A DNA stretch of 64,000 nt, taken from positions 496,001-560,000 of the forward strand of contig NZ_FOSB01000001.1 in assembly GCF_900114165.1 (NCBI RefSeq), in the 5' to 3' direction. Under the pieces are notes generated by a model. The model was given only the letters and a program-made list of their open reading frames with translations. It was not told the DNA's origin and ran no database searches. Below, piece after piece: positions 1 through 8,364 of this stretch. The first letter of the stretch is position 1. Every line of letters begins with the position of its first letter. Source of the DNA: Halobacillus dabanensis (GTDB lineage Bacteria; Bacillota; Bacilli; Bacillales; Halobacillaceae). Position numbers and translations under genes: made by a program.

Positions 1-332
1 AATCTAATAAGCTGAAAACTACCCGGCTACTAATCAAGCAAGAAGAACATTACATAGGTTTAGTCGATTACTGCATAAATAATCCCTCAGATCATACTCC
101 TTGGATTAGTTTATTTGTAATTCATAAGCAATTCCAAGGGGCGGGAAATTCTCTTAGAGTGTTTCAACGTTTAGAACATCTTATTAGACAAGAAGGGAAG
201 AAAAAAATACGCCTGGCAGTTCATCAGGAGAATGAGAAAGGCTTATTGTTTTGGAATAGGTTAGGTTTTAATAAGTTCAAAGAAGTAATTTTTGAAGGAA
301 AACCACATTATTGTTTAGAAAAGGATTTATAA
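1..332 (+). CDS. GNAT family N-acetyltransferase, C-terminal part (5' end outside window)
   Basis: The reading frame is open from the left window edge (first full codon at 3) to TAA at 330-332, giving about 109 residues. It contains QFQGAGNS, which fits the acetyl-CoA-binding motif A (Q/R-x-x-G-x-G) of GNAT acetyltransferases. It also has the late motif LFWNRLGFNKFKEV (residue just before the C terminus), typical of the last helix and strand of the fold. The N-terminal half lies upstream of the window, so the substrate cannot be judged. A strong terminator follows directly, so this is probably the last gene of its transcript. Confidence 0.8.
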   Translation, partial: SNKLKTTRLLIKQEEHYIGLVDYCINNPSDHTPWISLFVIHKQFQGAGNSLRVFQRLEHLIRQEGKKKIRLAVHQENEKGLLFWNRLGFNKFKEVIFEGKPHYCLEKDL

Positions 333-400
333 AGAATTATAAAAAAAGAATTATAAAAAACGGGGTATAAAATCTTTTAATGCTTAATTCTAAAGGGATA

Positions 401-430
401 AAGACACGTAAACGCTACGTGTCTTTTTTT
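401..430 (+). terminator. Rho-independent terminator after the GNAT gene
   Basis: The arms AAGACACGT (401-409) and ACGTGTCTT (417-425) form a perfect stem with a short loop, followed by a run of T. Confidence 0.85.
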
Positions 431-774
431 AAAAGGTAATTCGAATACTGCAGCAGAAGAAATATTTAGGAGATTTTGTCATATTAAACAAACAGAGTGT
501 TAGTTAAACTCGTTTAAGTATCTCGATATCATCTTCCATTATAGGGGCTTATCTATAGGAAAGGTATGTTTCTTATTTTATGTAAAACCATTGAGTTCTT
601 TGGTTTTATTTGAAATAATTGGTAATTGTAATGGGGCTTCTGGGTATTTTATTCATTACATAACGGGTGGAACACTATAAAGACTATGTGGGTGTTATAT
701 TGCATTCCAGTCTCACGGGCTCAGGGGGAATTTTCACAAATAGTAGGACAGTATTTCAATTGTGGAGGTTCTAT
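431..774. other. Intergenic stretch without a supported gene
   Basis: This stretch is AT-rich. Only open frames of about 10-16 codons lie behind weak Shine-Dalgarno-like sequences (for example near 570-620), and none has family features. It probably carries the promoter for the small membrane gene that starts at 775. No convincing -35/-10 pair was fixed. Confidence 0.4.
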
Positions 775-960
775 ATGTTCAAAAATGAAACTGTTAATAG
801 AATAGTGAATATTGTAGGAATGATCCTTTTTTATGTAACATTCAGTATTTTTTATTTTCCATCTTCTTCGGATGACTTAATCACAAAGGTTTTTTTCTTC
901 CTAGTCAGTTTGGTGTTCATTGGGATAGTTATTCACAAAATTTATAAATTCAAACAATAA
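775..960 (+). CDS. Small two-helix membrane protein, unknown function
   Basis: This is a 61-residue protein. The frame is open further upstream, but the only good ribosome binding site (GGAGG at 764-768) is spaced for the ATG at 775. Two hydrophobic segments, about residues 10-27 and 35-53, are separated by a short acidic loop, and the C terminus is lysine-rich. No family was recognised. Directly after the TAA stop the same frame stays open for 26 more codons (961-1041), which could be a trace of a longer ancestral protein. Confidence 0.55.
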   Translation: MFKNETVNRIVNIVGMILFYVTFSIFYFPSSSDDLITKVFFFLVSLVFIGIVIHKIYKFKQ

Positions 961-1056
961 AAACAAAATGCAAGGCAGCTGATTGCTGATTTAAAAGCGA
1001 AACACCCTGATACCAAGTCGATAAGTCTCAAGTTACGTTAAAGGGGACGGTAAAGG

Positions 1057-1242
1057 ATGAACAAAAATAAAAAAACAACAGGGGATACTTATCTCGCGAT
1101 TGGAATTGGTTTAGGATTACCCTTAGGAGCAGTGGTTGGATTAATCATATTTGATAACCTGGCAATCGGGGCTGGTATAGGTTTGGTCCTCGGAATAACT
1201 GTTGGAACCGCAATGGACTCCAATAAAACTAAAAAAGAATAA
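1057..1242 (+). CDS. Small glycine-zipper membrane protein
   Basis: This is a 61-residue protein with a lysine-rich N terminus and two glycine-rich hydrophobic stretches containing GxxxG-like spacing (GIGLGLPLGAVVGL and GAGIGLVLGITVGT). It ends in a charged tail. Such short glycine-zipper proteins are common hypothetical membrane proteins in Bacillaceae, where they may oligomerise in the membrane. AAGGGG lies about 10 nt before the ATG. The specific role is unknown. Confidence 0.6.
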   Translation: MNKNKKTTGDTYLAIGIGLGLPLGAVVGLIIFDNLAIGAGIGLVLGITVGTAMDSNKTKKE

Positions 1243-1341
1243 CACATACGTATCCATTCTTAATTAGAACAGAGTTTTTAAGACAAGAAAATGAACGTTA
1301 TCCTTATTAACGGGATAATCTAATAAAAAGGAGACATTCTG

Positions 1342-1620
1342 ATGATGCTTTATGGACCTTTCTTAATGTCTTTACTACCAGGATTAATTGTATTAACGCT
1401 TACGTGGTGGTTCAGTAAAAAAGGTTTCTCCCGATTTATCAGGATGTTGCCTGGATGCTTTTTAACTATTGTTGCTGCCATTCTCTTTTATCACGGTTAT
1501 GTTAACGTCAGGGGATTTGAAGGTGCAGCATATGGTATTCTGAGTTTCTTTTTACTCATTTTTGTTATTATATCTTTTGCAATCGGGGTCAAGATGAAAG
1601 TCAATACGGAAAATCATTAA
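1342..1620 (+). CDS. YesK-like family membrane protein
   Basis: This 92-residue protein has three hydrophobic segments and the family-like block KMLPG/RGFEGAAYGILSFFLL, which I recognise from the Bacillus YesK-like family of short membrane proteins of unknown function. AAGGAG (1328-1333) is correctly spaced for the first of two adjacent ATG codons (1342 and 1345). A terminator hairpin follows at 1645-1682. It appears to be a single-gene unit. Confidence 0.7.
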   Translation: MMLYGPFLMSLLPGLIVLTLTWWFSKKGFSRFIRMLPGCFLTIVAAILFYHGYVNVRGFEGAAYGILSFFLLIFVIISFAIGVKMKVNTENH

Positions 1621-1644
1621 ATATCCTGAAAATAAATATATTAT

Positions 1645-1682
1645 AGGGGGGCAATTCTGAAACAAAGGATCGCCCTCTTTTT
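1645..1682 (+). terminator. Terminator after the YesK-like gene
   Basis: An AGGGGGGC arm pairs with GCCCTCT across a loop of about 18 nt, followed by T-rich sequence. The stem contains one G-T pair. Confidence 0.55.
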
Positions 1683-1811
1683 AATGTTTGGACAGGATTG
1701 TAGATACTCAGTTCCGGAATGTGTAGAAAGTTTGAAACGAATTTGGTTTAGTATCGTACCTGTAATAGGAAGTTTATAATCCCGAATCAATTAGGTTTTG
1801 GAGGGTTGATT

Positions 1812-2069
1812 ATGATAGGAGTAAATGTAAAAGAAAGTAGCGAAAATATTATCGTTTCATGGCAGCTTAGCAAGGTTGAGATACCAAAAAATGAAATCAT
1901 AGAAGTTATAGGTGATGACACTTATGGTGGTGAAGAGCAAACTGCTATGAGAATCGGATACCCTTATGCTACGACGGAAAGGATTGTAATAAAAACAAGA
2001 AAACAGAATTACATTCTTTTTACTAACGACACGTCAATTAGAAACAAAATAGAGCGCATGATTTCATAA
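1812..2069 (+). CDS. SunI/YnzG-like protein (bacterial PH-like domain)
   Basis: The product has 85 residues. The pattern MIGVNVKES...IIVSWQLSKVEIPKNEI...DDTYGG...AMRIGYPYATTERIVIKT matches the SunI/YnzG family that includes the sublancin immunity protein SunI (YolF) of B. subtilis. SunI has an N-terminal membrane anchor plus this domain; the present protein shows the soluble domain only. GGAGGG (1800-1805) fits the ATG at 1812 better than the TTG at 1806. No bacteriocin genes are nearby, so an immunity role is not supported here. Confidence 0.7.
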   Translation: MIGVNVKESSENIIVSWQLSKVEIPKNEIIEVIGDDTYGGEEQTAMRIGYPYATTERIVIKTRKQNYILFTNDTSIRNKIERMIS

Positions 2070-2144
2070 GTACATCGTTTGTTAAAAAAATACATAATTA
2101 ATCAACACCATACTAATCCCACTAGGAGATAAGTAAGAAATGAA

Positions 2145-2177
2145 GAGGTACTTCCATAAAATTGGAAGTGCTTTTTT
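2145..2177 (+). terminator. Terminator after the SunI-like gene
   Basis: The arms AGGTACTTCCA and TGGAAGTGCTT pair, with two G-T wobbles, around a short loop and are followed by a T run. Confidence 0.75.
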
Positions 2178-2409
2178 GTGCGTAAGATACACACCAAATA
2201 GGGTTGGTGCAATTATATAATCAGAATCGAAGATAAGGCACTGTTTATTGTTATCTTCATGTTCATTTAGATGTTTATTTGAAGTGATTTTGTTAAGTTA
2301 GTGTAAATTTTCAGTGATGGCGTTGCTTATCCAAAATGGTTGTTTTATAATGATTTCGGAAATCAATATTGAATTTCGATATCGATAATCTTAATGAGGA
2401 GGCATGTAC

Positions 2410-2715
2410 TTGGATAATAAAGTATTAAGAAAACTTTTCTTAGGGTTCATACAAATTCATATCTTGCACCATGCGAAAGAAGAAGCTATTTATGGGTCCT
2501 GGATGCTTGAAGAGTTGCAAGAACACGGGTATGAAATCAGTGCTGGAACTTTATATCCAATCCTTCACAATATGGAAAAAGATCAACTTCTTGATAGGGA
2601 AGATGTAAATGTGAATGGAAAAATCAGAAAGTACTACCGGATTACTGAAAAGGGAGATTCTGTCCTTCAGGAAGCCCGGGCCAAAGCCTATGAACTCTTT
2701 AAGGAAATTAAATGA
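2410..2715 (+). CDS. PadR family transcriptional regulator (probable regulator of the chromate transporter)
   Basis: This 101-residue winged-helix protein shows the PadR core: IHILHHAKEEAIYGSWMLEELQ, then the recognition region SAGTLYPILHNMEKDQLL and the wing RKYYRITEKG. GAGGAGG at 2396-2402 is too close to the ATG at 2404 and correctly spaced for the TTG at 2410, so TTG is chosen. The stop lies 15 nt before the chrA start, so the two genes are very probably co-transcribed. The pairing suggests control of the downstream transporter. CGATATCG upstream (about 2379-2386) is a possible part of its operator, but this is weak. Confidence 0.82.
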   Translation: MDNKVLRKLFLGFIQIHILHHAKEEAIYGSWMLEELQEHGYEISAGTLYPILHNMEKDQLLDREDVNVNGKIRKYYRITEKGDSVLQEARAKAYELFKEIK

Positions 2716-2730
2716 TCAGAGGTGAAGAAG

Positions 2731-3930
2731 TTGAGTCAAGAGCATAACAAAAATAAGATACAAACCCTTTTGGAAATCCTGCTTGCATCGACTAAACTCG
2801 GGTTGACTTCTTTTGGTGGGCCTGTCGCGCACCTTGCTTACTTCAAGGATGAATATATCGATCGACGAAAATGGTTGAATGACAAAACCTATGCCGACTT
2901 AATAGCATTATGTCAATTCCTTCCTGGACCAGCAAGCAGTCAGGTTGGAATTTCTATTGGAATATTACGTGGGGGCATTCTCGGGGGGATTACTTCCTTC
3001 TTAGGTTTTACGCTTCCTTCTGTTATTGTCCTTGTCATTTTTGCTTTGCTTTATCAAAGCTTTACACTGGATGATGCAGGTTTTATCCATAGTCTAAAAG
3101 TGGTTGCAGCAGCTGTTGTTTTACATGCCCTCATTGGCTTAGGTAAAAAACTGACACCGGATAAAAGCAGGATGGCCATTGCTCTTGCGGCTGCTCTCAT
3201 TATGTTGCTCTATCCTTCCGCATGGATACAGATCATCATTATTTTAGCAGCTGGAATGATAGGTCTGACTATATTTAAGAATAAAGCAGAATCAAAAATT
3301 GAACCTTTCCCTGTTAATATCTCGAAGAAGACAGGTATTATCTCGTTAACTATTTTGGCTGTTTCTCTCCTTTCACTGCCTATCCTTACTAACGCAGTTA
3401 ACAACCCGTTATTGAATATTTTTGATATCTTCTTCCGAGTTGGTTCCTTGGTCTTCGGTGGTGGTCATGTCGTATTGCCCATGATCGAACGGGAGCTGGT
3501 CCCTCAAGGCCTTCTGTCTCCAGATGCGTTCTTAGCAGGTTATGGTATGGCCCAGGCCGTGCCAGGACCATTATTCACTTTTTCAAGTTACCTCGGGACT
3601 ATGATGGAAGGAGTAACAGGTGCAGTGGTCGCTACCATAGCTATTTTCCTGCCATCTTTTCTGCTTATTATCGGAGCATTGCCTTTCTTAAGTGAACTGC
3701 GTAAGCGTGCTTCTTTCCAAGGCATTTTAATGGGAGTGAATGCCAGCGTAGTAGGAATCCTACTGGCTGCCTTCTATGATCCAGTCATTGAAAGTTCCAT
3801 TTTTGAGGCTTCTGATTTTGCCTTAGGTGTTATTTTATTTGCTTTATTGAATATCTGGAAAACCCCAGCCTGGCTTATAGTGATCTTAGGTGTCGCAGGA
3901 GGATATATCCTAAATCTATTAGGTTTCTAA
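2731..3930 (+). CDS. chrA: Chromate transporter ChrA (CHR family, two-domain form)
   Basis: This is a protein of about 400 residues made of two homologous hydrophobic halves, the long-chain CHR architecture. The N-terminal half has FGGPVAHLAYF (about residues 28-38) and CQFLPGPASSQ (61-71). The C-terminal half repeats them as FGGGHVVLP (about 240) and AQAVPGPLFTF. CHR proteins export chromate from the cytoplasm using the membrane potential. GAGGTG at 2719-2724 fits the TTG at 2731; the upstream in-frame GTG at 2722 overlaps that site. The PadR gene immediately upstream is the likely regulator. Confidence 0.9.
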   Translation: MSQEHNKNKIQTLLEILLASTKLGLTSFGGPVAHLAYFKDEYIDRRKWLNDKTYADLIALCQFLPGPASSQVGISIGILRGGILGGITSFLGFTLPSVIVLVIFALLYQSFTLDDAGFIHSLKVVAAAVVLHALIGLGKKLTPDKSRMAIALAAALIMLLYPSAWIQIIIILAAGMIGLTIFKNKAESKIEPFPVNISKKTGIISLTILAVSLLSLPILTNAVNNPLLNIFDIFFRVGSLVFGGGHVVLPMIERELVPQGLLSPDAFLAGYGMAQAVPGPLFTFSSYLGTMMEGVTGAVVATIAIFLPSFLLIIGALPFLSELRKRASFQGILMGVNASVVGILLAAFYDPVIESSIFEASDFALGVILFALLNIWKTPAWLIVILGVAGGYILNLLGF

Positions 3931-3946
3931 AAGTGAAAAAATTTGA

Positions 3947-3979
3947 GCCCTCATCGTTCATGGTGAGGGCATTAATTTT
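3947..3979 (+). terminator. Terminator of the padR-chrA operon
   Basis: GCCCTCA (3947-3953) pairs with TGAGGGC (3964-3970) and is followed by an AT-rich tail ending in a T run. Confidence 0.75.
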
Positions 3980-4327
3980 TTATAAAGGGAATATATGGAC
4001 GAAGGAGAATTGATAGGGGGCTTACTTGTAGTCTCTATGATCTTCAAGGTAAGAACTTTCCCGTCAGGTCTCCTTTAGATCTTATTCGTAATAGGGTACT
4101 TATTTTTTATCTAGCTATTTTAACTTTTGGTGTATGAATAAAAAAGTATCTCTTTCAGGATAGATATACTTTTTTTCACCCTTATTCAAAAACTGAAAAG
4201 CAACAATGATATGGTGTTTAATAGTAATTATTTATTGAAAAACAATAAGGTGCGTTTTACAATAAAGCTAATTGAATGGGGTGTTTTCTGAGGCTGATGC
4301 AGGTTTTTTGAAAAATTTTGAAGGGGA
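3980..4327. other. Intergenic stretch with a hairpin; one doubtful mini-ORF
   Basis: A 27-codon frame (ATG 3995 to TAG 4078) has AAGGG before it but no recognisable features. An inverted repeat at 4139-4176 (AAAAAAGTAT / ATACTTTTTT) can act as a bidirectional terminator. The rest shows nothing supported. Confidence 0.35.
4139..4176. terminator. Bidirectional terminator-like hairpin
   Basis: AAAAAAGTAT and ATACTTTTTT are inverted arms around a loop of about 16 nt, with A-rich and T-rich flanks. Confidence 0.5.
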
Positions 4328-4696
4328 GTGGCCATCATTGGATTATCAATAATATTTTTACTGGGTATAGGCATCATTGCAATAACATCCATTTTTATCC
4401 GGAATATAGCTGTTAGAAAAAACGGCAAAGGAAAATCACCTCGAAAAATTTCTTATGTAATAGTCGGCTTGTTGGTTTTGCATTGGGCATTTTTCTTAAC
4501 TAGCGGTTACGCTTTAGTACCAACGAACATTGCAGATGCTATTTTTATGCCTGTATGGTTAATGTTATGTGCAGCAGGAGTAGTCACAGCATTATATGAA
4601 TTTAAAAACAACAAAGGCTTTGCCATTCCAGTTGCCGGATTAACAACAATCAGTTTATTATTTGCCATTTTCATTAATGGAATATCGGAAATGTAA
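4328..4696 (+). CDS. Four-helix membrane protein, unknown function
   Basis: The product has about 122 residues with four hydrophobic segments (roughly residues 3-24, 42-62, 69-90 and 100-118) and a basic cytoplasmic loop VRKNGKGKSPRK after the first. No family was recognised. The start is uncertain. AAGGGGA at 4321-4327 directly abuts the GTG at 4328, while an in-frame ATT at 4337 would have near-normal spacing. The gene is isolated between the chrA terminator and the strong hairpin at 4823-4856. Confidence 0.6.
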   Translation: MAIIGLSIIFLLGIGIIAITSIFIRNIAVRKNGKGKSPRKISYVIVGLLVLHWAFFLTSGYALVPTNIADAIFMPVWLMLCAAGVVTALYEFKNNKGFAIPVAGLTTISLLFAIFINGISEM

Positions 4697-4822
4697 ATAC
4701 CTTTTCAATATCGACGACAGAAGCCGGGAACCCCTGCCATGATTTATGTTCTATCATGTAGTGGTTTTTAGTATCCAAGAATAGGAGGGATCTTTCGTAA
4801 GTATATCGTATGTAGTTATAAG

Positions 4823-4856
4823 AAACCCCTCAGATTTCTTAAATCTGAGGGGTTTT
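4823..4856. terminator. Strong bidirectional terminator between convergent genes
   Basis: A perfect 15-bp stem (AAACCCCTCAGATTT and its complement) surrounds a 3-nt loop, with T-rich ends on both strands. It serves the membrane gene on + and the yhgE-like gene on -. Confidence 0.92.
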
Positions 4857-4860
4857 GAGA

Positions 4861-7059
4861 CTAATGGAATAATCCGGATTCCCTTGATTTCTTCATCAAT
4901 TGGTTGGTTCCCTTTTGCAAAGGCCCTTTTAAGAAAGCTCCTATACCCAGGAACACTGCAGCAAAAATTGCTAAAAACAGGAGATCTCTTTCTACTCGAG
5001 TACCTACAATTCCACCTACCGCTTCTCTCATTAAATCAACCGCGTATGAGAAAGGCAGGAATGGGTGGATCATTTGGAAAAATTCAGGCAATAACGCGAC
5101 AGGATATGTCCCGCCAGATCCGGCGATTTGCAAAACTAACATAACGATGGCACCGGCTTTTCCTACATCTCCAAATACGGAAACGAGGGTGTAGACGATC
5201 GTCATGAATACAAAGCTGATGCCTATCCCAAATAAAACAAAGGGAACAGATTCTGCAATTCCGATATGGAGCACGAAAAGATTTCCCAGTGTTACGACAA
5301 GCGCTTGTAGAACACCTATACTAACAAACGTCGCCAGCTTACCGAAATATTGCTCATAAGTTCGGTAACCTCTCATTTGAACAGGGTCTGTGGAAAGTAA
5401 TGATACTAGTAATAGGGCGCCAACCCACAGGGAGAGAACCGTGTAAAATGGCGTCAGCCCTGTCCCATAGTTATCAATGGGGAATAATGAATTTTTATTT
5501 AGTTTAACAGGCTCTTCAAAGAAGCTCTGCTCAGCACCAGGATCATTTTTCAAGAGCTCAATAATATCATTGATATCGGCATCTCCTTGAATATCTCTGA
5601 TTCGATCCGCCATCTGGTTGACCTTATCATTGATATAAGGGTATTCATTAAGCATATATTCAAGGATATCTTGTCCCTCTGTGATGTTTCCTTCTGTGTT
5701 GTTTAAAATGCTTTCCACTTCTGGAATGGTGGATTGAACCTCGGAAAGAATGCTGCGAGCATTATTCAACGTTTGTTCCGCTTTATTTACTTCCTCTAAA
5801 ACTGCTGGCTCAATGTCCTCGTTATACTCTTTTAAAAATGCATCAATCCTGCCAGCGGTCTGCCCGGACTTTTCTTCTAAACTGGAGAGTGTTTGATCGA
5901 TCTCCTCCTGTTTTTCGGTTAACAGCGAATCGATTTGATTGCTGTCATTTTGCACCGTTTGTAAGGATTCTTTAATCGTCTGGATATCAGCAAGCGCCTG
6001 ATCAATGGCTTCCTGAGAGACAGTCGAATTTTCCTCATTGTTCTGGTCTGGGTCGGTTTCATTGTCTTGCTGCTGTTCTTTTACTTGCTCAAGTATTTGT
6101 TCTACATTCTCCAGTTCTTGTATGGATCGGCTCGTTCGCTCGTTAATCCCGTCCTTAATTTCACTGACGGTACTTAAATTCAAATTGATAGACTGAATAT
6201 CCTGCAGAAAAGCATTCACATCTTCAGCCGTTTGCTGTGCTGTTTTCAAATCTTCTTTAACCTTTGGCGAAAGCTCATTCAAACGCTTTTCTGCATCATT
6301 AATAAAAGCTGTCGTTTGATCGATCGTTTCTAAACCTTGATCTGTCGTCCGTTCTGCCTCCGGGATCAGGCTTTGAACATCATTAATGATAGAAGCAGCA
6401 CTTTTCGAGTCTGAGTACGCATCAGATATCAAGCCATGAATTTCAGGCAAGTTTTCTTCTAATTTAAATACATAGTCTTCAAACCTCTTTATGTCAGGAA
6501 GATCATTTTCCAGTTCCATTCCAAGGTTATTAAAAATTTCGGCAACCGTTCCATTCACTTCAGATATAAAACTACTGGCAATTTGATCGACAAGGACACT
6601 TGCCCCTTTTTCAGTGATCTTAGGCGCAATTGCATTGATTTTTTCATTCACATAGTATTCGATTTCCGACTTTTTCGGTTGATCCGATATCACCGTTCCA
6701 AGTCGGTTAGAGAAATTTTCTGGAATTACAATCACCGCGTAATAATCGCCATAGCGGAGTTTGTCCATCGCATCTTCCCGTTCAGACATATGCCAATCAA
6801 AGCTGGCGTTTTCCTCCAGCTTCTCAACGATGTCATTTCCTACATCTATTTCTGTACTTCTTACCGTTGCCCCTGTATCTTCATTGACGACGGCAACAGG
6901 TAGCTGATCCGTCTGGCTGTAGGGGTCCCAGGATGCCTTGATATTAAACCAGGCATACAGCGATGGGAGAATAATTAATCCTCCGATAAGAATAAGCGCT
7001 ACCCAGTTCTTCGTAATGTTTTTCCAATCTTTGCTGAATATTCTCCAAATATGTTTCAT
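4861..7059 (-). CDS. yhgE: YhgE/Pip domain membrane protein (ABC-2 type fold)
   Basis: This is a 732-residue protein. It has one N-terminal membrane helix (VALILIGGLIILPSLYAWFNI), a block PVAVVNEDTGA typical of YhgE/Pip proteins, and a long extracellular region rich in E, Q, D and N with strong coiled-coil character. About five C-terminal helices follow (from about residue 535), the ABC-2-like part. The architecture is shared by B. subtilis YhgE and phage infection protein Pip. AGGAGA is spaced for the ATG at 7059 (MKHIWRIF), so frames extending further upstream are rejected. A palindromic operator-like site sits just upstream. The transported substrate is unknown. Confidence 0.85.
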   Translation of the reverse strand: MKHIWRIFSKDWKNITKNWVALILIGGLIILPSLYAWFNIKASWDPYSQTDQLPVAVVNEDTGATVRSTEIDVGNDIVEKLEENASFDWHMSEREDAMDKLRYGDYYAVIVIPENFSNRLGTVISDQPKKSEIEYYVNEKINAIAPKITEKGASVLVDQIASSFISEVNGTVAEIFNNLGMELENDLPDIKRFEDYVFKLEENLPEIHGLISDAYSDSKSAASIINDVQSLIPEAERTTDQGLETIDQTTAFINDAEKRLNELSPKVKEDLKTAQQTAEDVNAFLQDIQSINLNLSTVSEIKDGINERTSRSIQELENVEQILEQVKEQQQDNETDPDQNNEENSTVSQEAIDQALADIQTIKESLQTVQNDSNQIDSLLTEKQEEIDQTLSSLEEKSGQTAGRIDAFLKEYNEDIEPAVLEEVNKAEQTLNNARSILSEVQSTIPEVESILNNTEGNITEGQDILEYMLNEYPYINDKVNQMADRIRDIQGDADINDIIELLKNDPGAEQSFFEEPVKLNKNSLFPIDNYGTGLTPFYTVLSLWVGALLLVSLLSTDPVQMRGYRTYEQYFGKLATFVSIGVLQALVVTLGNLFVLHIGIAESVPFVLFGIGISFVFMTIVYTLVSVFGDVGKAGAIVMLVLQIAGSGGTYPVALLPEFFQMIHPFLPFSYAVDLMREAVGGIVGTRVERDLLFLAIFAAVFLGIGAFLKGPLQKGTNQLMKKSRESGLFH

Positions 7060-7080
7060 AAGCATTCTCCTGTACTTAAA

Positions 7081-7100
7081 TAATGAACAATTATTCATTA
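7081..7100 (-). promoter_or_regulatory. Palindromic operator overlapping the yhgE promoter
   Basis: TAATGAA-N6-TTCATTA is a perfect 7+7 inverted repeat. On the minus strand a TATAAT hexamer lies directly at its upstream edge and the yhgE start is 22 nt downstream. This layout fits a dimeric repressor of the TetR kind, which often accompanies yhgE homologues; no such gene is adjacent here. Confidence 0.6.
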
Positions 7101-7157
7101 TAATACTTTTTCATGAAATTTGATAATAAGAGTGGGAACATATTTGAATGTGCAAAA

Positions 7158-7207
7158 GTGCCTGACCCCCGTTCTACTATAGTGGTGACAGGCAGGGGGC
7201 AGGCACC
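7158..7207. repeat. Short palindromic repeat, copy 1 (GTGCCTGACCCCC...GGGGGCAGGCAC)
   Basis: The ends form an imperfect inverted repeat around a central part CGTTCTACTATAGTGG. A second related copy lies at 7535-7582. The sequence is non-coding and resembles a widespread Bacillaceae intergenic palindrome. Confidence 0.7.
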
Positions 7208-7299
7208 GAATGTAAAAATTTCCAGGTTGTTCGAAACCGATTTCTTTTTCAATCGTATATAAAGGTACCGACCGATAAGAAGGAAAGGAGTCATTTCAA

Positions 7300-7464
7300 A
7301 TGTTTCCATGGATTGTCTTTGGCATCATAGGCGCTGTACTCACGATTGCCGTGTGGCTCGACCGAAATCCCCGTGTGAAGAAATTCGAAGAACAAATCGA
7401 ATATAATGAAAGACGTACGAAAGCCTTCGACGAAGCATCTCGTTACAACAATATGAACTCATGA
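7300..7464 (+). CDS. Small membrane-anchored protein, unknown function
   Basis: This 54-residue protein has one N-terminal hydrophobic helix (PWIVFGIIGAVLTIAVWL) followed by a highly charged, probably helical tail. An excellent ribosome binding site, AAGGAAAGGAG (7280-7290), lies 9 nt before the ATG. No family was recognised. It sits between the two copies of the palindromic repeat, and no terminator other than the second repeat follows. Confidence 0.65.
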   Translation: MFPWIVFGIIGAVLTIAVWLDRNPRVKKFEEQIEYNERRTKAFDEASRYNNMNS

Positions 7465-7534
7465 GCGCGAGGAAGGTTCGTGCGCTTCCTATGCAAGTAA
7501 ATGAAACATGATTGTTCCTCATTTTGAAAAAGGA

Positions 7535-7582
7535 GCATGCCCCCGTTCTGCTTAAGTAGTAACGAGCCGGGGGTCAGGCACC
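7535..7582. repeat. Short palindromic repeat, copy 2
   Basis: It shares CCCCCGTTCTnCT-AGT and GGGGGTCAGGCACC with the copy at 7158-7207. The arms GCATGCCCCC and GGGGGTCAGGCACC are imperfectly complementary. Confidence 0.65.
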
Positions 7583-7604
7583 TGTTTTTAAGAAATATTT
7601 GTAA

Positions 7605-7634
7605 AGAAAAAGACTGTCCCACAAAGGAACAGTC
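7605..7634 (-). terminator. Terminator of the lipoprotein gene
   Basis: On the minus strand GACTGTTCC pairs with GGGACAGTC and is followed by TTTTTC. It lies just after the stop of the gene at 7647-8306. Confidence 0.8.
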
Positions 7635-7646
7635 CAAAATTTCCGA

Positions 7647-8306
7647 CTATAATTCAATTTTGAAAGTGGTAGGTCCGTGGATGGAATCCTTTTTATCACT
7701 AAGGACATTGCTCGTTTTAATCTTAATGGATTGAAGATCTGAAATGTCAGTTTCATTCAACACAAAACCCATGTTTCCAACCTTCTCTTCCCCTGGTTTA
7801 ATGGATCCTGTAAGATGTTCCAGGTAAAAATCATCATTAAAATCTTTCTTCTCCCCAGTGTTTGTTTCCAAAAGATCTACTGGTGCAAAATTCACCGTCT
7901 GCTTTCCCGTATTCTTAATTGCTACGGTAAATTTGATATAATTGAAATTCATCTCATTGTGCGTATAAGCATGGAAATAATCGATCAAGTCTGGAGAAGG
8001 AGTGTAATTCATCACTTTCACATCCTTTACCATCACCTTGACAGGACCTGCTTGCTTAAACTTCTCTACTTCTTTTATCGCTTCTAAAGTCAGCTGGCCA
8101 TTTTCATCTTCGGTCCTGTCTCCAACCTTTAATAGTTCCCGATCATCGGCTGCCTGAGGGTTGTTTGGGTATTTTTCTTTCGCTGGTATCTCAAAAACAG
8201 CTTCCGGATTATTCTTTACTTCCGCCTTACTCTGTTGACTTTGTCCAGATATTGAACAGCCTGCCAGCAAGATGAAGCTAATTAGAATAAGCGTGAACTT
8301 TTCCAT
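7647..8306 (-). CDS. Lipoprotein with DUF4352-like C-terminal domain
   Basis: This is a 219-residue protein. The signal peptide ends in the lipobox LLAGC (Cys at about residue 16), so it is probably anchored to the outer face of the membrane. After a linker, the C-terminal part (YIKFTVAIKNTGKQTVNF...IKPGEEKVGNMGF) has the alternating beta pattern and NTG/PGEE loops of Ig-like DUF4352 domains. The function is unknown. A GAGGAGGG ribosome binding site precedes the ATG at 8306. It is followed on the same strand by its own terminator. Confidence 0.75.
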   Translation of the reverse strand: MEKFTLILISFILLAGCSISGQSQQSKAEVKNNPEAVFEIPAKEKYPNNPQAADDRELLKVGDRTEDENGQLTLEAIKEVEKFKQAGPVKVMVKDVKVMNYTPSPDLIDYFHAYTHNEMNFNYIKFTVAIKNTGKQTVNFAPVDLLETNTGEKKDFNDDFYLEHLTGSIKPGEEKVGNMGFVLNETDISDLQSIKIKTSNVLSDKKDSIHGPTTFKIEL

Positions 8307-8364
8307 ATGTGTCCCTCCTCAGGATACTGAAAATGAGGACAGAGGAAGTGATGATTTAATTTTT

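Noticed and set aside
4884-5194. Plus-strand frames inside the yhgE gene
   Set aside because: They are antisense to a well-supported coding region and lack ribosome binding sites.
7091-7309. Minus-strand 72-codon frame
   Set aside because: It covers the palindromic repeat and the yhgE operator; no ribosome binding site.
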